Source: Acephala macrosclerotiorum (Eukaryota; Ascomycota; Leotiomycetes; Helotiales; Mollisiaceae). From it: a DNA stretch of 64,000 nt. Location of the stretch: the NCBI GenBank assembly GCA_014904845.1, contig MU119237.1:285654-349653 (forward strand), given 5' to 3'. The notes below the pieces were generated by a model. The model saw only the letters and a list, made by a program, of their open reading frames with translations, did no database searches and was not told the DNA's origin. The position numbers and the translations under genes are program-made. Shown one piece after another: positions 1-11,149 of the stretch (positions are counted from its first letter, which is position 1; each line of letters opens with the position of its first letter).

Positions 1-2633
1 ATCCCAAGTCTCTCTCACGCATTGAATGAGGAGAGCTTTGAATTCATCTGGCTCAAACATGTGAGCCTCGTTTTCCTCAACCGTGAGCCGAAACATGTCG
101 ATATCCATGTCTCTCATCGTTTGCATTAACATTCTGTTGAATATGAATTTCTGGGCTCCTGTTTGTCGTATTATTGCCATGATTTCGTCTTTCTCTGCTG
201 CAGTGGAGATGTGCTTGGGTGCAGGGATGCTCATGAAGGAAAAGGGGATTGCGGGTGGCCAACCTGCTTCAACTATCGTCACGAGTCCTGGACCTGGGTA
301 TGGATCAAATCTGTGAGATTTAGTGATAATGGTGAAAAGTAGGAATAGAATGGACTCACATGAAAAACACCTTGCGACTGTTGGCGACGCCAAGAAAGTT
401 CCAGAGTTCCAGGCCACTCAAATTGATTCCACCACGTTCTCGTATGTATCGATAGAACACCGGTACAGGGAGAGTCCCCATAGTATCAAGTGCTAGCTGC
501 AATGGTGCTCGGTTTCTGCACATATAAGCAACGATTTCAAGCCACCTTGGACAGCGATACTCGTCGTCGGGAATCTCTTCCTCATCTAGAAGAGGATCAA
601 ATGGATCACCAGTGATATAAGAAAAGGCATTAGGTCCGTTCAACTGTCCATCCGCTGTACTCGCGATAATTAAAGAGATATTACTGGCTCTTGCTTTCTC
701 CCTCAATTCAGGCGACAGTCCCATTCGATTAAAGATCTTGTCGACCTGAATTGCACGATGAATAATCGCTCCAGAATCTAAGGACGACAAGTCGAGCTCG
801 GGTCTATAACGGAGAGTTTTGTACTCGTCTTGCATATTATTTGGAGGAACAACGTTGAACATATCATCGGGTGTCTCATCCCGCTTGGTGAAGATCCTTG
901 TACCGACTGTCAAGGGGCCCATTTGCGTGACAGCCCCGATCTTCTTGATCAATACGTTCCATGTTACTTCTTGAAACATGCTCTGCACCCAAGAGATTGG
1001 AACTGGGTATATATCGTGATACTCGAGGCGGTTTATAGAGAGGAGAGATGTAGTATATCCTTGATTTCGAACGAGGTGGGGTCTGAGACGCTTGCTGTGC
1101 TGTGCTTGGAACCAGTCGTGATAGCAGACACCAAAAGTAGGTAGCCCAGGTCCACCTCGAGCATAATCCATCAGATGAAGATGTGATGTCTCGCCGCCCC
1201 AGATCTGTTCAAACTTGTCAGAGATAGACGAATAGGTCAGATTGGGCATGACTTGCCTTATCGATGAACGAGTAGCCCAATTCACGGAAATCTTCAGACT
1301 CAAAGTACGGTTCGTCATAACCGCGGGACCTCACTGCTCTTGTCTTCCAGATGAGTTGCCATGCACAATGCTTCATAAGTAAGCTTCTAGAATATTTGAA
1401 GTTCAGAGGATAACACATACAGCAAATTCATGCACAAGAGTGTGTGCAACATAAAGCGTCGCCACCATTCTAGAAGTAATTACTTTGCCAGATCTTGCAA
1501 CGGATGGCCATGAGCCTACCTTTCTGCGTCAGTCAGATCTTGCCTGAGTAATGTCTCCAGCACTTCAACGGAGATTAACATCAGCAAATTGTTTGGTACA
1601 AAATAATCCCAAGTCTGCGTGTATCCCAAAGTGAAATCTTCTGTTGCCATACCAGTGATATAATGAGAGGATGTGTTCCGAAACCCTATACGTATTTTCC
1701 CTGATAAATCGAGGATCTTCCTTTGAAGATCTTGAAATTCATTTTCCGCGTTTCTTTCCGCAGCTATTCGCTGGGAAAATATCCACATCTTATCCGCATC
1801 GCCCGGGTTGATTGTTGGTAAATTGATGATTGGTCCCTTAAACAAGGCATCTAGCCTGGAAAGTATTTTAGGAAGGCTGCTTCAGGATGTGCAACACGAG
1901 AAACATACCATGGATACACAGACATGCTGGTGAGAATAACTGTTGCTAATCGAAGACAGGGTGCGAGAACGAACTCCCAGATCTTGGGCCTTCGCTCCGG
2001 GATTAGCCAAGTCAGAGATGAGTTGGACAGGCCACTTACTGACCAAAATCCATTGTAATCCCCAAGGGTTGGAATGAGAGCTTGATGTTTCGGCAGTTCT
2101 GCCTCAGATAGCCATGCTGGCAGTTGAAATATCGGATGTATGCCATTGGTGAGGTTGTATTCCATTGGAGTATCGTCGAGTCCCGCCAAGGCCTCAATCT
2201 TTTTCAGCTCATCGGGAGTGAAGCCCACTAAACGCCTTCTTTGATATACTTCGTAGGCTACGTGTTCTCGATACAGTTGCCCGAGTACTTCGTTTGATAG
2301 TCCATCGGGGTTTAGAGGTCCTATTGGTGTCAGGCCACTTTTGCCTGTGTTTCGCAAGATGCGGTGGTCGATGTGTTGAATCCAGTTGCCAATTGGATGG
2401 CTGTACTTCCTCGCGAGATCTGTATAGCCAGCTACTCTCTGTTCACGTAAATCTGAAGATCGTTAGCGGTGATCATTTTATTCTCAAAGGAAACAGTCCC
2501 ACGATTGAGGTGATGCGAGAGGCTTACTTGAAGGTAGAAGTTGGCCCGTTGGGTCCCATAGCTTGAAATTCTTCGCTTTTCTCTCTTGCCTCGCGCGCTC
2601 GATAGGGTCCACCGATGGCACCAAAGTTACCAT
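1..2633 (-). CDS. HEFAH-motif fungal protein, 3' end outside window
   Basis: Seven exons are supported by frame continuity: 2528-2633, 1909-2452, 1520-1855, 1421-1469, 1257-1370, 360-1213 and 1-310. They give 771 codons with no stop, so the gene continues beyond base 1. The ATG at 2631-2633 follows CAAG. Joining 1421-1469 to 1257-1370 creates HEFAHCAW, an HExxH zinc-peptidase-like signature preceded by LYVAHTLV. It is followed by the acidic block YDEPYFESEDFRELGY, a conserved-looking run I associate with uncharacterised fungal proteins. No signal peptide is visible (start MVTLVPSVDPIERARQE). The intron 1214-1256 begins with GCAAGT rather than GT. The HExxH motif suggests a metal-dependent hydrolase, but no third ligand can be assigned, so function stays open. 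Gene structure is fairly sure; activity is inference. Confidence 0.72.
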
Positions 2634-3972
2634 CTTGAGAGCTTCTGGTCGACTGCATCAACTGTCAAGATCAATTGGCAGACAAATCAATTGATGGGGT
2701 CAACAAAAGCGATGCACCATCATTGTTCGAGGAGAACAAAGCAAGTAAAATTGGACAGCGAGTTTTCTGAAAGCGACAAGTACGAACAACGTGAACAATG
2801 AAGTTGATAGAAGTCAGTCGAAGGAAGGAACAATTTCTCGGGATATATCCTATTTATGTGTATGCGGTGCGCGCTGGACGCTAGACATTGATGACTTGAA
2901 GGGAGGGCTCGAGAAGTACACCCCAAGGTTGTAGATCGCCAATGCTTGAAAGTGGTCACCAATATCTGAAATCTTGACTCGAATACTCCCAAGCTATTCA
3001 AAGAATTCAAAATTTTGTCCTAATGCTATTTAGAACTTGCCTATCAACGAGATACATGACTGTGTGCTTTCGATCCGAGTTATCTCATTTAGGAAAGTAG
3101 TGACTTATCATAAATCAAAGTCACTCATCGAGATCCCTTGGAATGTACGAGATCGTTAGAATAAGGCTACCTATCAGAGAATGCTCTTTGTTATAACACT
3201 GCTTTCCGAACATTCGTGGTTGGAGTGCTGAGCAAAGGAAAGATATGTCAGATCACGCGCCAAAATCGAGGCAGATGCACCTCTTTTTTTAAAATACTCT
3301 CGACTCAAATATTTGGACCTGTTATAACTTGACTATTAAGCTATACTCTAAATGGCAGTTTCTATTATTACGGAATGATAAGCAGGCAAGATGTTATTGA
3401 AACTATCACAAAATAATAAAATTAAACATGCTTTCAAGTGAGGGATTCGAATGTTCCAAAGCTTGTGGCACAACAACAACTGACCCTCTAAAACGCCTGA
3501 TGCAAGCAATGCATGAAATTCATATACCTGGGTCTGGACGATGCTTCCTAGTATATCATCGTGGCACAGGACTTTGCAGCTTTCCAAAACACTATTGGAA
3601 GCTATGACATTGCAATGGCTTTGAAAGTAACAAGTACAAAAATGAAAGACCTAGTCATGTTATGATCTTGAGACAGCACTTAAGAGCTCTTCAAAGTACT
3701 GTAAGAAGCTAGGACATTGTCCTTTGGAAAATGACAAGTCTAGAAGTGACATCAGAAGCAGGGATACGACTTGGCAAAATCACGTGGAAAGCATCGAGTC
3801 AGGTATTGCGCGGAAGTGCAAAGATGAATGCATTGCTAGTATGCTATCTGAAATGCTATTTTTACAGGGTGGTTCTACGGAACATCTACTAAGCCATCTG
3901 CCATTTCTCAATATCTCGAAGGATCGCTGGACAATATGAAAGGCGGATGAAAGACCTCTACAAATTGCCAAA
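2634..3972. other. intergenic, nothing recognised
   Basis: This 1.3 kb stretch separates the divergent upstream side of the HEFAH gene from the 3' end of the next minus-strand gene. It has only short, low-quality open frames on both strands and no splice-supported gene, tRNA or inverted repeat that I can see. Confidence 0.5.
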
Positions 3973-5077
3973 TTACTCCCATCGTCCCTGCATCCGCGCA
4001 TCTCTGTATACATGATACATGGCACGTCGGGTCGGCTCATCTGCTTGCCAAGCTGGGAGGAAACCATAGCAGTAGTCCTTGGTGACAGCCCTAGCGAGAA
4101 CCTCTGACTTGGTCATTGAGTTGAAGTATCGATCCAGGTCCTCGTCATCAATGTCCGACGGCATCTGAGCATTTTCAACCTCCATAAGTAGATTATCATT
4201 CTTTGGTGAGCCTCGAGCAAGTCTGGTGAAGTAGTTGACAATTGTATCAACGGGAGGAACATCGAAGATGATAGATCGGCCGTTGTTGAACATCGAGATG
4301 ACAGGGATGTTGTAGAAACGTGATCGGATGAGTGTGTTGATATGGTAGAGCTCGGTCTGTCTGAACTCTCCTGGGAATGTATGAACGTAGGGGAAGGAGA
4401 AGTCGAGAGCTCGACCTTGCTCGTAGTTGACCATGACTTTGTCAAATTGACTCCAGTCCATGTTATTGAGTCTGTTAGATCGTTAGCCAGAACAGGCGAT
4501 CAAGCAATAGGATGTGACTTACCCATCACGAGTGAGGTGAGTGCTGTAGAAGCAATCGCCAATCAGGCCGTCGGTGATCTTGGTCAACTTCAAGTTGAAG
4601 ATGACAACATCGTTAGCATCGTTGAGAGCCGCAGTGAGCGCCTAATGTTTTGCGCGTTAGCGATTTGTGCTTCTCCGCAAGCCTGATGGAATGAAGGAAC
4701 TCACATTATAGATTTCTCGTTCTTGGCGAGGGAACATTGTGAGATACTCCTCAGCAGGACCGGGGGAGAGAATGGCGACAATACGACCATTGTATTCAGC
4801 ATCCACAGCACGTTGCTTGGCATCGACAGCGTAGGCGATTGCGAAGACGGCATCGAAGAAGACTCGGCAATTATGCGCAGCTGTGCGCGTGTTAGCAGAT
4901 GAAAACAACGTCTTGAATGTGCTTATTACCAGTACGTCGGGGGGTGAAACTGTTTGCGGAGACTCGAGAAGGTGTAACAGGTTCCTTCAACTCAGCCTTC
5001 GTGCTAGAACCAGATCGTCCTGGGGAGAAGGTAGTTGCGGAGACGCGAACTCGAGAGGGTGTCTTGGGCTCCTTCAT
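3973..5077 (-). CDS. uncharacterised 313-aa protein with TPSR repeats
   Basis: Four exons (4930-5077, 4705-4880, 4523-4641, 3973-4471) joined by 49, 63 and 51 nt introns give a 313-aa protein. The start ATG is the first in the transcript. The N-terminus holds two copies of a KEPxTPSRV...F(S/T)PxR motif (about residues 2-21 and 31-48), basic and rich in Ser-Pro/Thr-Pro, so possibly phosphorylated. The rest is a globular domain with AHNCRVFFDAVFAIAYAVD, VVIFNLKLTKITDGLIGDC and a C-terminal acidic stretch DIDDEDLDRYF. No membrane segment or catalytic motif is recognised. I do not recognise the family. The clean frame across three introns makes a real gene likely; function is unknown. Confidence 0.7.
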
Positions 5078-5328
5078 TGTGCCGGGATTGGATGGATTAC
5101 TGTAAGAAAGTAGAGAAGATGGGATGATTTGAGTTCTGCGTCAGAATATTGGAGGATAGTAAGACGCGTCGGTATTTGCGTTGTGTGATGATGATTATGA
5201 AAGGGGGGAAAAACAATCGGAGGTCGGTATTATATAGTCGGAGGCCGGAAAATGGTTGATTGCAAAATCTGTAGTTGCAGTTGCAATCGTTGTCCGCAAA
5301 TCGACTAGGCTTGTCGAGAGTGATTGCG

Positions 5329-6538
5329 CTAGCACTGGAAGGCCACGCCAGACTTTTCGACGGTATTTATACCTCCTCCAGCGAATCCGGTCCCTTCAGT
5401 CTTGATCTCTACCAAACCAGGCTTGATCTTGTCTTTCTCCTTATCGTTGCTTGTCTCGCCGTTCCCTGACTTGCCGTTCTTCCTCTCTGTCAGATCGGCT
5501 TCGCACACATAGCAGAGCACCGCGTTCTGGTCTACATTCGGCGCGTGAGGATCATGGACACCAGTAGGCGTCATGAATTTTGTGACACAGCTCTTGCAAA
5601 GTACATGTCCACAGGGCTTGGCAAGCATTGCTTTCGAGGTATTGCTCAGCCCTTTTTTGCAAGATGGACATATTCGCTGACTTGTGCCTGCAGCCGCGTC
5701 CTTCTCCTCCGTGAACGCGACCGTGATAAGGGTATGTAGCGAATAGGGGTGAGGCTGGTCTGCAGGCGATGCTGGACATACCGGAGACTGTTTTGTCTTC
5801 TTAGAGACAACGTGCAAAATGTTGTTGGTATTGGATGATGGCGTAATGGATGGCACCCAGAACGAGGGCAAGGTGGTCTTGGAGGCCTACAAAGCAGGAT
5901 GTTAGTGCTGAATATATATCAGGGAAGGAGAACATATACCTTTTCATCATCAATAGCCTTTCTTGCCTTGGTCCTCTCCTCTTGAGCAATGCGCAACAGT
6001 TCGTCTTCGTCAAGCTCAAACTTTCTCTTCTCTCCTGTCTTTGCCTCAACTACGTCCTCTTCAACCACAATCTTACCATCTCCTCTTCCTACAATCTTCT
6101 GACTTGTGGCTTTCGTTCCTAGCTTTGCTTCCAAACCCATCTGGATTCTTTCAAAGTCTTCCACGGCCCTCTTCTTTGCCTCTGCTTCTTCAACCTCTCT
6201 GTTCTCTTGTGCTTCTTTATCCTCCCTCTCCCGTAACTTTTCAAGGCGCTTAATTTCTTTCTTTTGGCTCAAGATGTTGCTCAAGGCACACTCCCGGCAG
6301 AAAATGTCCCCATGGGAACAGGACACTGGTGTCCGAGCAGGGAGCAAGCACAATCGGCAGGAGGCAAATGGCAAGAATGACTCCCTGGAGAGACGAGCAC
6401 TTGTTGAATTCCAGGCAGACTTTGCTAGTGATCTCTCATGGGATGTAAAGACAGATCTCGAAGTATTTCTTTTGCCTGGAGAAGTTAGTCGAGCAGCTGC
6501 ACTGAAGGTGAAACCCATATGAACTTACTATGAGACAT
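5329..6538 (-). CDS. NOSIP-like RING/U-box E3 ligase
   Basis: Exons 6529-6538, 5940-6475 and 5329-5886 (introns of 53 nt each) encode 367 aa starting [18 protein letters not shown]; the first exon holds only 10 coding bases. An N-terminal RING-type cluster at about residues 40-65 reads CRLC...[11 protein letters not shown]. It is followed by [12 protein letters not shown] and a charged coiled coil, then a [18 protein letters not shown] linker. A second RING-like cluster CPSCKKGL...[10 protein letters not shown]...CYVC lies near residues 245-310. Two zinc-binding modules around a helix containing QKKEI is the hallmark of the NOSIP family of ubiquitin ligases, which act in the nucleus in animals. 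All zinc-ligand cysteines look present. The fungal role is not established, and the name is by homology. Confidence 0.88.
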
Positions 6539-7725
6539 GATGATGGCTAGCAACCGTTGTTTGTGAGTATCCCGTGTCGTGGTCAGGATGCGCAGAGGTA
6601 ACCGTCTGGTAGATGACTTCTCCTTCGGACAGCGTTTACCAGAGTTGTTCTAGCAGTGCTAGTTGTTGCTGTCGTCGCTCTGGCTGGTGTTACGAATGGC
6701 AAACACGTGACCAGATGAAGGTGTATCACCCTTGGAGTCCTCCTAAGTAGAGTAGAGTGCAAACGAAAGTGAGAGAATGGGATGGATGTGTTCTGTAATT
6801 GTTTGTGTCAGCACAAAGAGGACGGATAATAGCAAATAATAGTGCAAGCCAGCCAAAGCTGTCAGCCTGGACGTTGTTTTGAATGTAAACGAAGCAAGTG
6901 CAGAGGTGAGAGACCAATACTAGTATGACCGCACAGAAAGCTTGAGATAAAAACTGGCGGTGTCAGAGAAGAAAGAGATGTTGTATGTGGGGGACTGGTA
7001 CTTTACTGCTCTCGCGGTACTGAAAACCTCGATCGCACAAGGATGGTAGACATTATTGAGCATAAGACCTCAGCTCAGCGACTCGTCTGATGCGTGAAGT
7101 CGACAGTGGAGGAGAAGTCAATACAAGGGACTGACCTTAAGAGGACACGTAGCTTTGGGGTACGTGTCGAAATGGTGGCGAGGGGAAGCTCCTCGAATGG
7201 AGGCAATGGTGGAAAGTCGAACCTCTTGTACTCCAACTCGGAAAGCTTTGTTCTGGCGAAGGAGTAGCCTGCCTTATGTAACCTCCGAAATCGGGGCAGC
7301 TGATCAGGGAAACTGTTTTCGAAGTTTGTGGAGGACTGGGTGTGTTGTGGTGAGTTTGGTTTGTGCTGCTTGATAGAACCTAGAACCAAAATCAGATCAG
7401 ATGAGAAAGGGGCTAACAAGAATTTACATGCTAATGGTCAAACTACTTCAATTGCTGTCTCAAATGAAGTGGAATGTTCTGTTCAGCAACAAGAGTGTTG
7501 CAGGTAGAAGGTTGTGATGGAAGAGTCAGGTACGTTGAAAATTATATAAGCGGTTCTCCGCCAAACGCCAAGAGCGGGTTCGGCAAAACCTTTTCGCCGC
7601 ATGCGCCCCTGGCACGTTTTTTTATTCTAGTACGTCACTCGTAACATCTTCTCGTCTTAAGCCTTTACACTCTTTTATCTCATGGCTATACCCTCTCTTC
7701 TCTATTCTATGCCTGGCATACGATA
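6539..7725. other. unresolved region, possible small minus-strand gene
   Basis: Between the NOSIP and tafazzin start codons there is no gene I can build fully. On the minus strand a TATATAA near 7545 precedes a C/T- and CAAC-rich leader, then a plausible intron 7380-7430 (GTAAAT...TTCTAG). The exon 7136-7379 is open in two frames, and a donor-like GTCAGT follows at 7135. If the intron is real, an ATG is formed across the splice (AT|G) and starts MFYQAAQTKLTTTHPVL before a stop. A second frame reads FPDQLPRFRRLHKAGYSFAR. I cannot tell which frame, if any, is translated. Confidence 0.3.
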
Positions 7726-9077
7726 ATGCTCGAAGGCACTGTTCCTAATTCCACGCACCGAAGGAGTCCGGGCAGCGCCATGTCGAATTATAATGCGCCC
7801 TCGATTCCTAGTTTACCATGGCGATTCAGCAGCTCCTTGATCATGGGCCTAACGGGCTCTCTGTCGAGGAGCTTCTTGTACGGTTTGAACCATATAGAAG
7901 TCACCGGATTGGATAGATTCATAGAGATGTTGGATAAGAGGAGAGATGTCGAGGGAAGGGAGAGGGGATTGATCACTGGTATTTAAGGCCATGTTGTCCT
8001 TGAAGAGAATGTTCGCTGACAGATATATTTAGTCTCAAATCATGTCAGCGTGTGAGTTGTGCACCGCGCATCTTCCTGGGCGATGCTCATTGGATTTGCA
8101 TGCAGAATGGATGATCCATTAATTTGGGGAGTCTTACCGTATAAATACGCCTTTAATCCTTCGAACCATAGATGGAGTTTGGGGAGTTATGATATCTGTT
8201 TCCAAAATGCGTACTGTCCCCACTCGCATATTATATATTGTCAGCTAATAGATTGGCCATGAGCAGAGCCCTCACTGCATTCTTCAACATCGGCCAGGTC
8301 CTCCCTACCCACCGCAGCAACCATTCCGTCTACGGTGGCCTTTTTCAACCGACAATAGCACAAACAATCCGCCTTCTCTCTTCCCAACCATTCGCACGAC
8401 CTCCTACACCCAATACCCCTCCCTCGAATGCCTTCGAAACTCCCGATCCATTTACATCCGGCGCCCTCACATACTCCACCAACGGAACCGACTCCTTCCC
8501 CTCCCCCGCTTTCTACCCCTCCCGAAAACACTCCTGGGTCCACATTTTCCCCGAAGGTCGCGTACACCAACACCCCCACAAGACCATGCGTTACTTCAAA
8601 TGGGGCATTTCGCGCCTGATTCTTGAATCTGAACCTTTGCCAGACATAATTCCTATCTTTATTGATGGAAATCAAGAAGTGATGCACGAGTCTCGAGAAT
8701 GGCCAAGGTTCATACCCAGAGCGGGAAAGAATATCAAGATTGCGTTTGGAGAAAGTGTGGATGGAGAGAAAGTCTTTGGGGAGCTGAGAGCGAGGTGGAA
8801 GAGATTGGTGAAGCTGCAGAAGGAAGCCTTGATGAGGAAAGGGGAGCCGACTGACTGGGAGATGGGGGAGCTGACGGAGGGGTTGAAATATAGCAGCGAG
8901 GCGGTCGAACTGAGAAAGGAGGTCACAAGGAGAGTCCGGAACGAAGTGTTAAAGCTTAGACGGAACTTGGGATATCCGGACGAAGACCCAAAACAGGGTT
9001 TGGTCGAGACATGGCTTGAAGAGGGTCCAAAGGAGACTGGGAAAATGGAGGATGGGTCTTGGGTCGGCAATACCTGA
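7726..9077 (+). CDS. TAZ1: tafazzin-like phospholipid-lysophospholipid transacylase
   Basis: Exons 7726-7978, 8033-8051, 8106-8210 and 8267-9077 encode 395 aa; the second exon is only 19 nt. Tafazzins remodel cardiolipin acyl chains at mitochondrial membranes. The acyltransferase motif NHVSVMDDPLIWG carries the HX4D catalytic pair (the His lies in exon 2). The FPEGR motif is in HIFPEGRVHQHP, and IIPIFIDGNQEVMHE fits the downstream substrate-binding block. FNIGQVLPTHR also matches the family. A stretch rich in Pro, Ser and Thr (about residues 165-215) separates the two acyltransferase halves and looks like a fungal insertion. An in-frame ATG at 7780, in better context (GCGCCATG), may be the true start, which would shorten the protein by 18 residues. 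Confidence 0.9.
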
Positions 9078-9385
9078 GATGGTTGTACAAAGAACTGAGG
9101 CATGTATGATCATAGGCAGCGGAGAATTACATAGAGAAAAGTTCTAAGTTCAACACTCTCCCCTAGCTTATGCCTGCCGACAACAGTTCCAGATCGAACG
9201 CTGTTCGAAGAACCTACAGCTGTATCAATATCTCTAAGGACCTCCGCCTCTGGCAGTAGCCTATTCCTCATCAACCTAGGTCCATGAACCTCAGCTCCAG
9301 TCATTCGAGCTCAAAAGATCGCACATCGGTTTCGATGAACATCGGGAGCAGGAGTCAGTGTTCAATGTTCCCAGACGTCCCTCGT
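9078..9385. other. short intergenic stretch, nothing recognised
   Basis: About 300 bp between the tafazzin stop and the stop of the minus-strand regulator remnant. The two genes converge here. No feature was identified. Confidence 0.5.
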
Positions 9386-10560
9386 TCATTGATACCAGCC
9401 TGCTGGCATCTCCTGAAGGAAGTCCATATCTAAGTTATCGAGATTGATGGCCCAATCAATATTCAATAGCTCTAGATCATCCAGGTGCTCTTGGCTAGTG
9501 CCTTCGAGACTGAGTCTATCTTTCGCCACCGTTGATCCACACTCGGCACTGTTTGGATGTGCCAGTGCATGTTGAGCAGGTGTTGTTTGACAAGTGCCTG
9601 CTGCGCTCTTCCCGAAATCCGCTGAAATGGGAGAGACATTTGCGTCGCTCTGTGATGGGGGTGTGACCAATGACACCGGATCTCCGCTTTCTTGCGGCAT
9701 CGTGTCCCCTGACTTAGAAGCTCGGAGGGCCCGCCAGCTAGCAAAAGTCTGATTTTGTGCCTCTTGGATCATGGCTTGCAACCGTTCTCTTAAGCGCTCC
9801 TCGATGGGATTCGTTTCCATGCTTACGGCTCGTTGCAGAACGGCATTGAATGTTCGTGGGAGCTCACGTCGGAGATAGGCTTTGTAGTTGGCGAAGTCTC
9901 GATGCTGTGATGTATCATCCGCTTCCCTGTCGCCGTCTCTGATGGGTTCGAAATCTACGATGCTCTTAGCTTTGGAAGGGTTGCATGAAAAATAAAAAAC
10001 AAAGAATTGGAAGTGCATGATAGATCATTAAGACTTACAAGGACTTGGTATTGGTTCATCTATCGGTGGTCAAAATAAAATTTCGTATATTTGCTTCCAC
10101 CGCTCCGCTTCTGTTTGCCGTGGATGAGCTTTCTTCCTGGACTGAATTTTTGCTCTAATTCTACTCGTTATACCATCTACTGGCTCAGCAAGTCTCAACG
10201 GGCACGGGTTTGGAGCTTCAATGTGGACGTCCAACTCTGCCTCGGAATTGAAAAGCGCTTTGCATCTTTGACACTGATGGATTGTATGATAGGCATATAA
10301 GTGAGCTCTAAGTAAACGATGAGTAATGATACCGCGATAACGGAAGAGGAATCCTACTTTACTCGGGCTACTGTTGTATGCGGTGTGAGAGCGCACGTGC
10401 GCCATGTCTGCACACAGTATATCCTTGGGTTGCGCTTTCTGAACGGGCATGCGAATCTCAGAACTGATCCAGATAGATTGACTCTTATTGGTTCCTTCCC
10501 CTTTCGCTTTGAAGGCCTGTCCTGCTCGTTCTCAGAATTTTCATCTCCATAGGGCCGTGG
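9386..10560 (-). pseudogene. 5'-truncated C2H2-family regulator remnant (copy 1)
   Basis: Three pieces join in frame by family-typical introns: about 10358-10560, 10039-10307 and 9386-9954 (introns 10308-10357 and 9955-10038). The first reads ...RFACPFRKRNPRIYCVQTW, the fungal CP(Y/F)RKxxPRxY block. The second holds HTIHQCQRCKALFNSEAELD and VDGITSRIRAKIQSRKK. The third holds DFEPIRDG, YLRRELPRTF, PIEERLRERL and an acidic tail with DWAINLDNLDMDF. It aligns with the intact gene at 22404-25364 but lacks everything upstream, including the Zn2Cys6 cluster. A TGA at 10070-10072 interrupts the block between IYEILF and PPIDEPIPSP. Upstream of 10560 the frame meets a TAG and similarity stops. I take it as a dead, truncated copy. 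Confidence 0.78.
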
Positions 10561-10980
10561 CCGTGTGGGCTAATCGCTGAGGCCTGAGGCGTTAATATCT
10601 TGCTGAAGCGCGAATTGGGCCACGTCACGGGCACGTCGGCTGGGAATTGCTGCCTGGAACAATCCACTACATGGCCTGATCCGCAAGGCAAGCGATGCAG
10701 CTCATCCACTGATCCCGATTTGTTTACCGTTCAGCTCCCAAATCGTCTGGCCGCCCCTTGTGATCTGGTTCTTATCTCATGAATGGTGGTTGGATAATGG
10801 CGTTGGGCATGGAACATCAATTGGTTTGCTGGAACGAGCTCAATGAGTCACAATTGGTGGTTCAGACAGTTGGTGCAGCTGTGATTGGCTGGACGCAGGT
10901 GCGACCCTCCTCTGCACGCTGGATCGCGCGAAGACGGGGTCCAACTGGTCAGAGCCTCCCGTCAATGCATTCTACCCGTG
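10561..10980. other. upstream flank of copy 1, no gene seen
   Basis: This stretch lies where the N-terminal half of the regulator should be. An open minus frame (10485-10709) has weak resemblance to the Ser-rich linker of the paralogues (RFSKILTPQASAISP), suggesting a frame break near 10560. Nothing else is recognised. Confidence 0.35.
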
Positions 10981-11112
10981 CTTTATCTTGCTGTGAGCGC
11001 TGTGCCTTGAGAGTGCTGTGCCTCGAGAGTGCTTTATCTTGCTGTGAGCGCTGTGCCTTGCTGTGAGCGCTGTGCCTTGAGAGTACTGTGCCTTGAGAGT
11101 GCTGTACCTATG
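10981..11112 (+). repeat. tandem repeat built on CTGTGAGCGCTGTGCCTTGA
   Basis: The unit GCTGTGAGCGCTGTGCCTT occurs at about 10990, 11041 and 11060. Units are separated by GAGAGTGCTGTGCC-type sub-repeats, so it is a short minisatellite. It abuts the left end of the transposon at 11150. A diverged relative on the opposite strand lies at 14725-14840. Confidence 0.8.
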
Positions 11113-11149
11113 CAAATTGCTATTATAATCGATAGGTTAAAGCCGGGTA

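Noticed and set aside
3348..3939. Short open frames in the 2.6-4.0 kb gap
   Set aside because: No splice sites, relatives or good start context; lengths fit chance.
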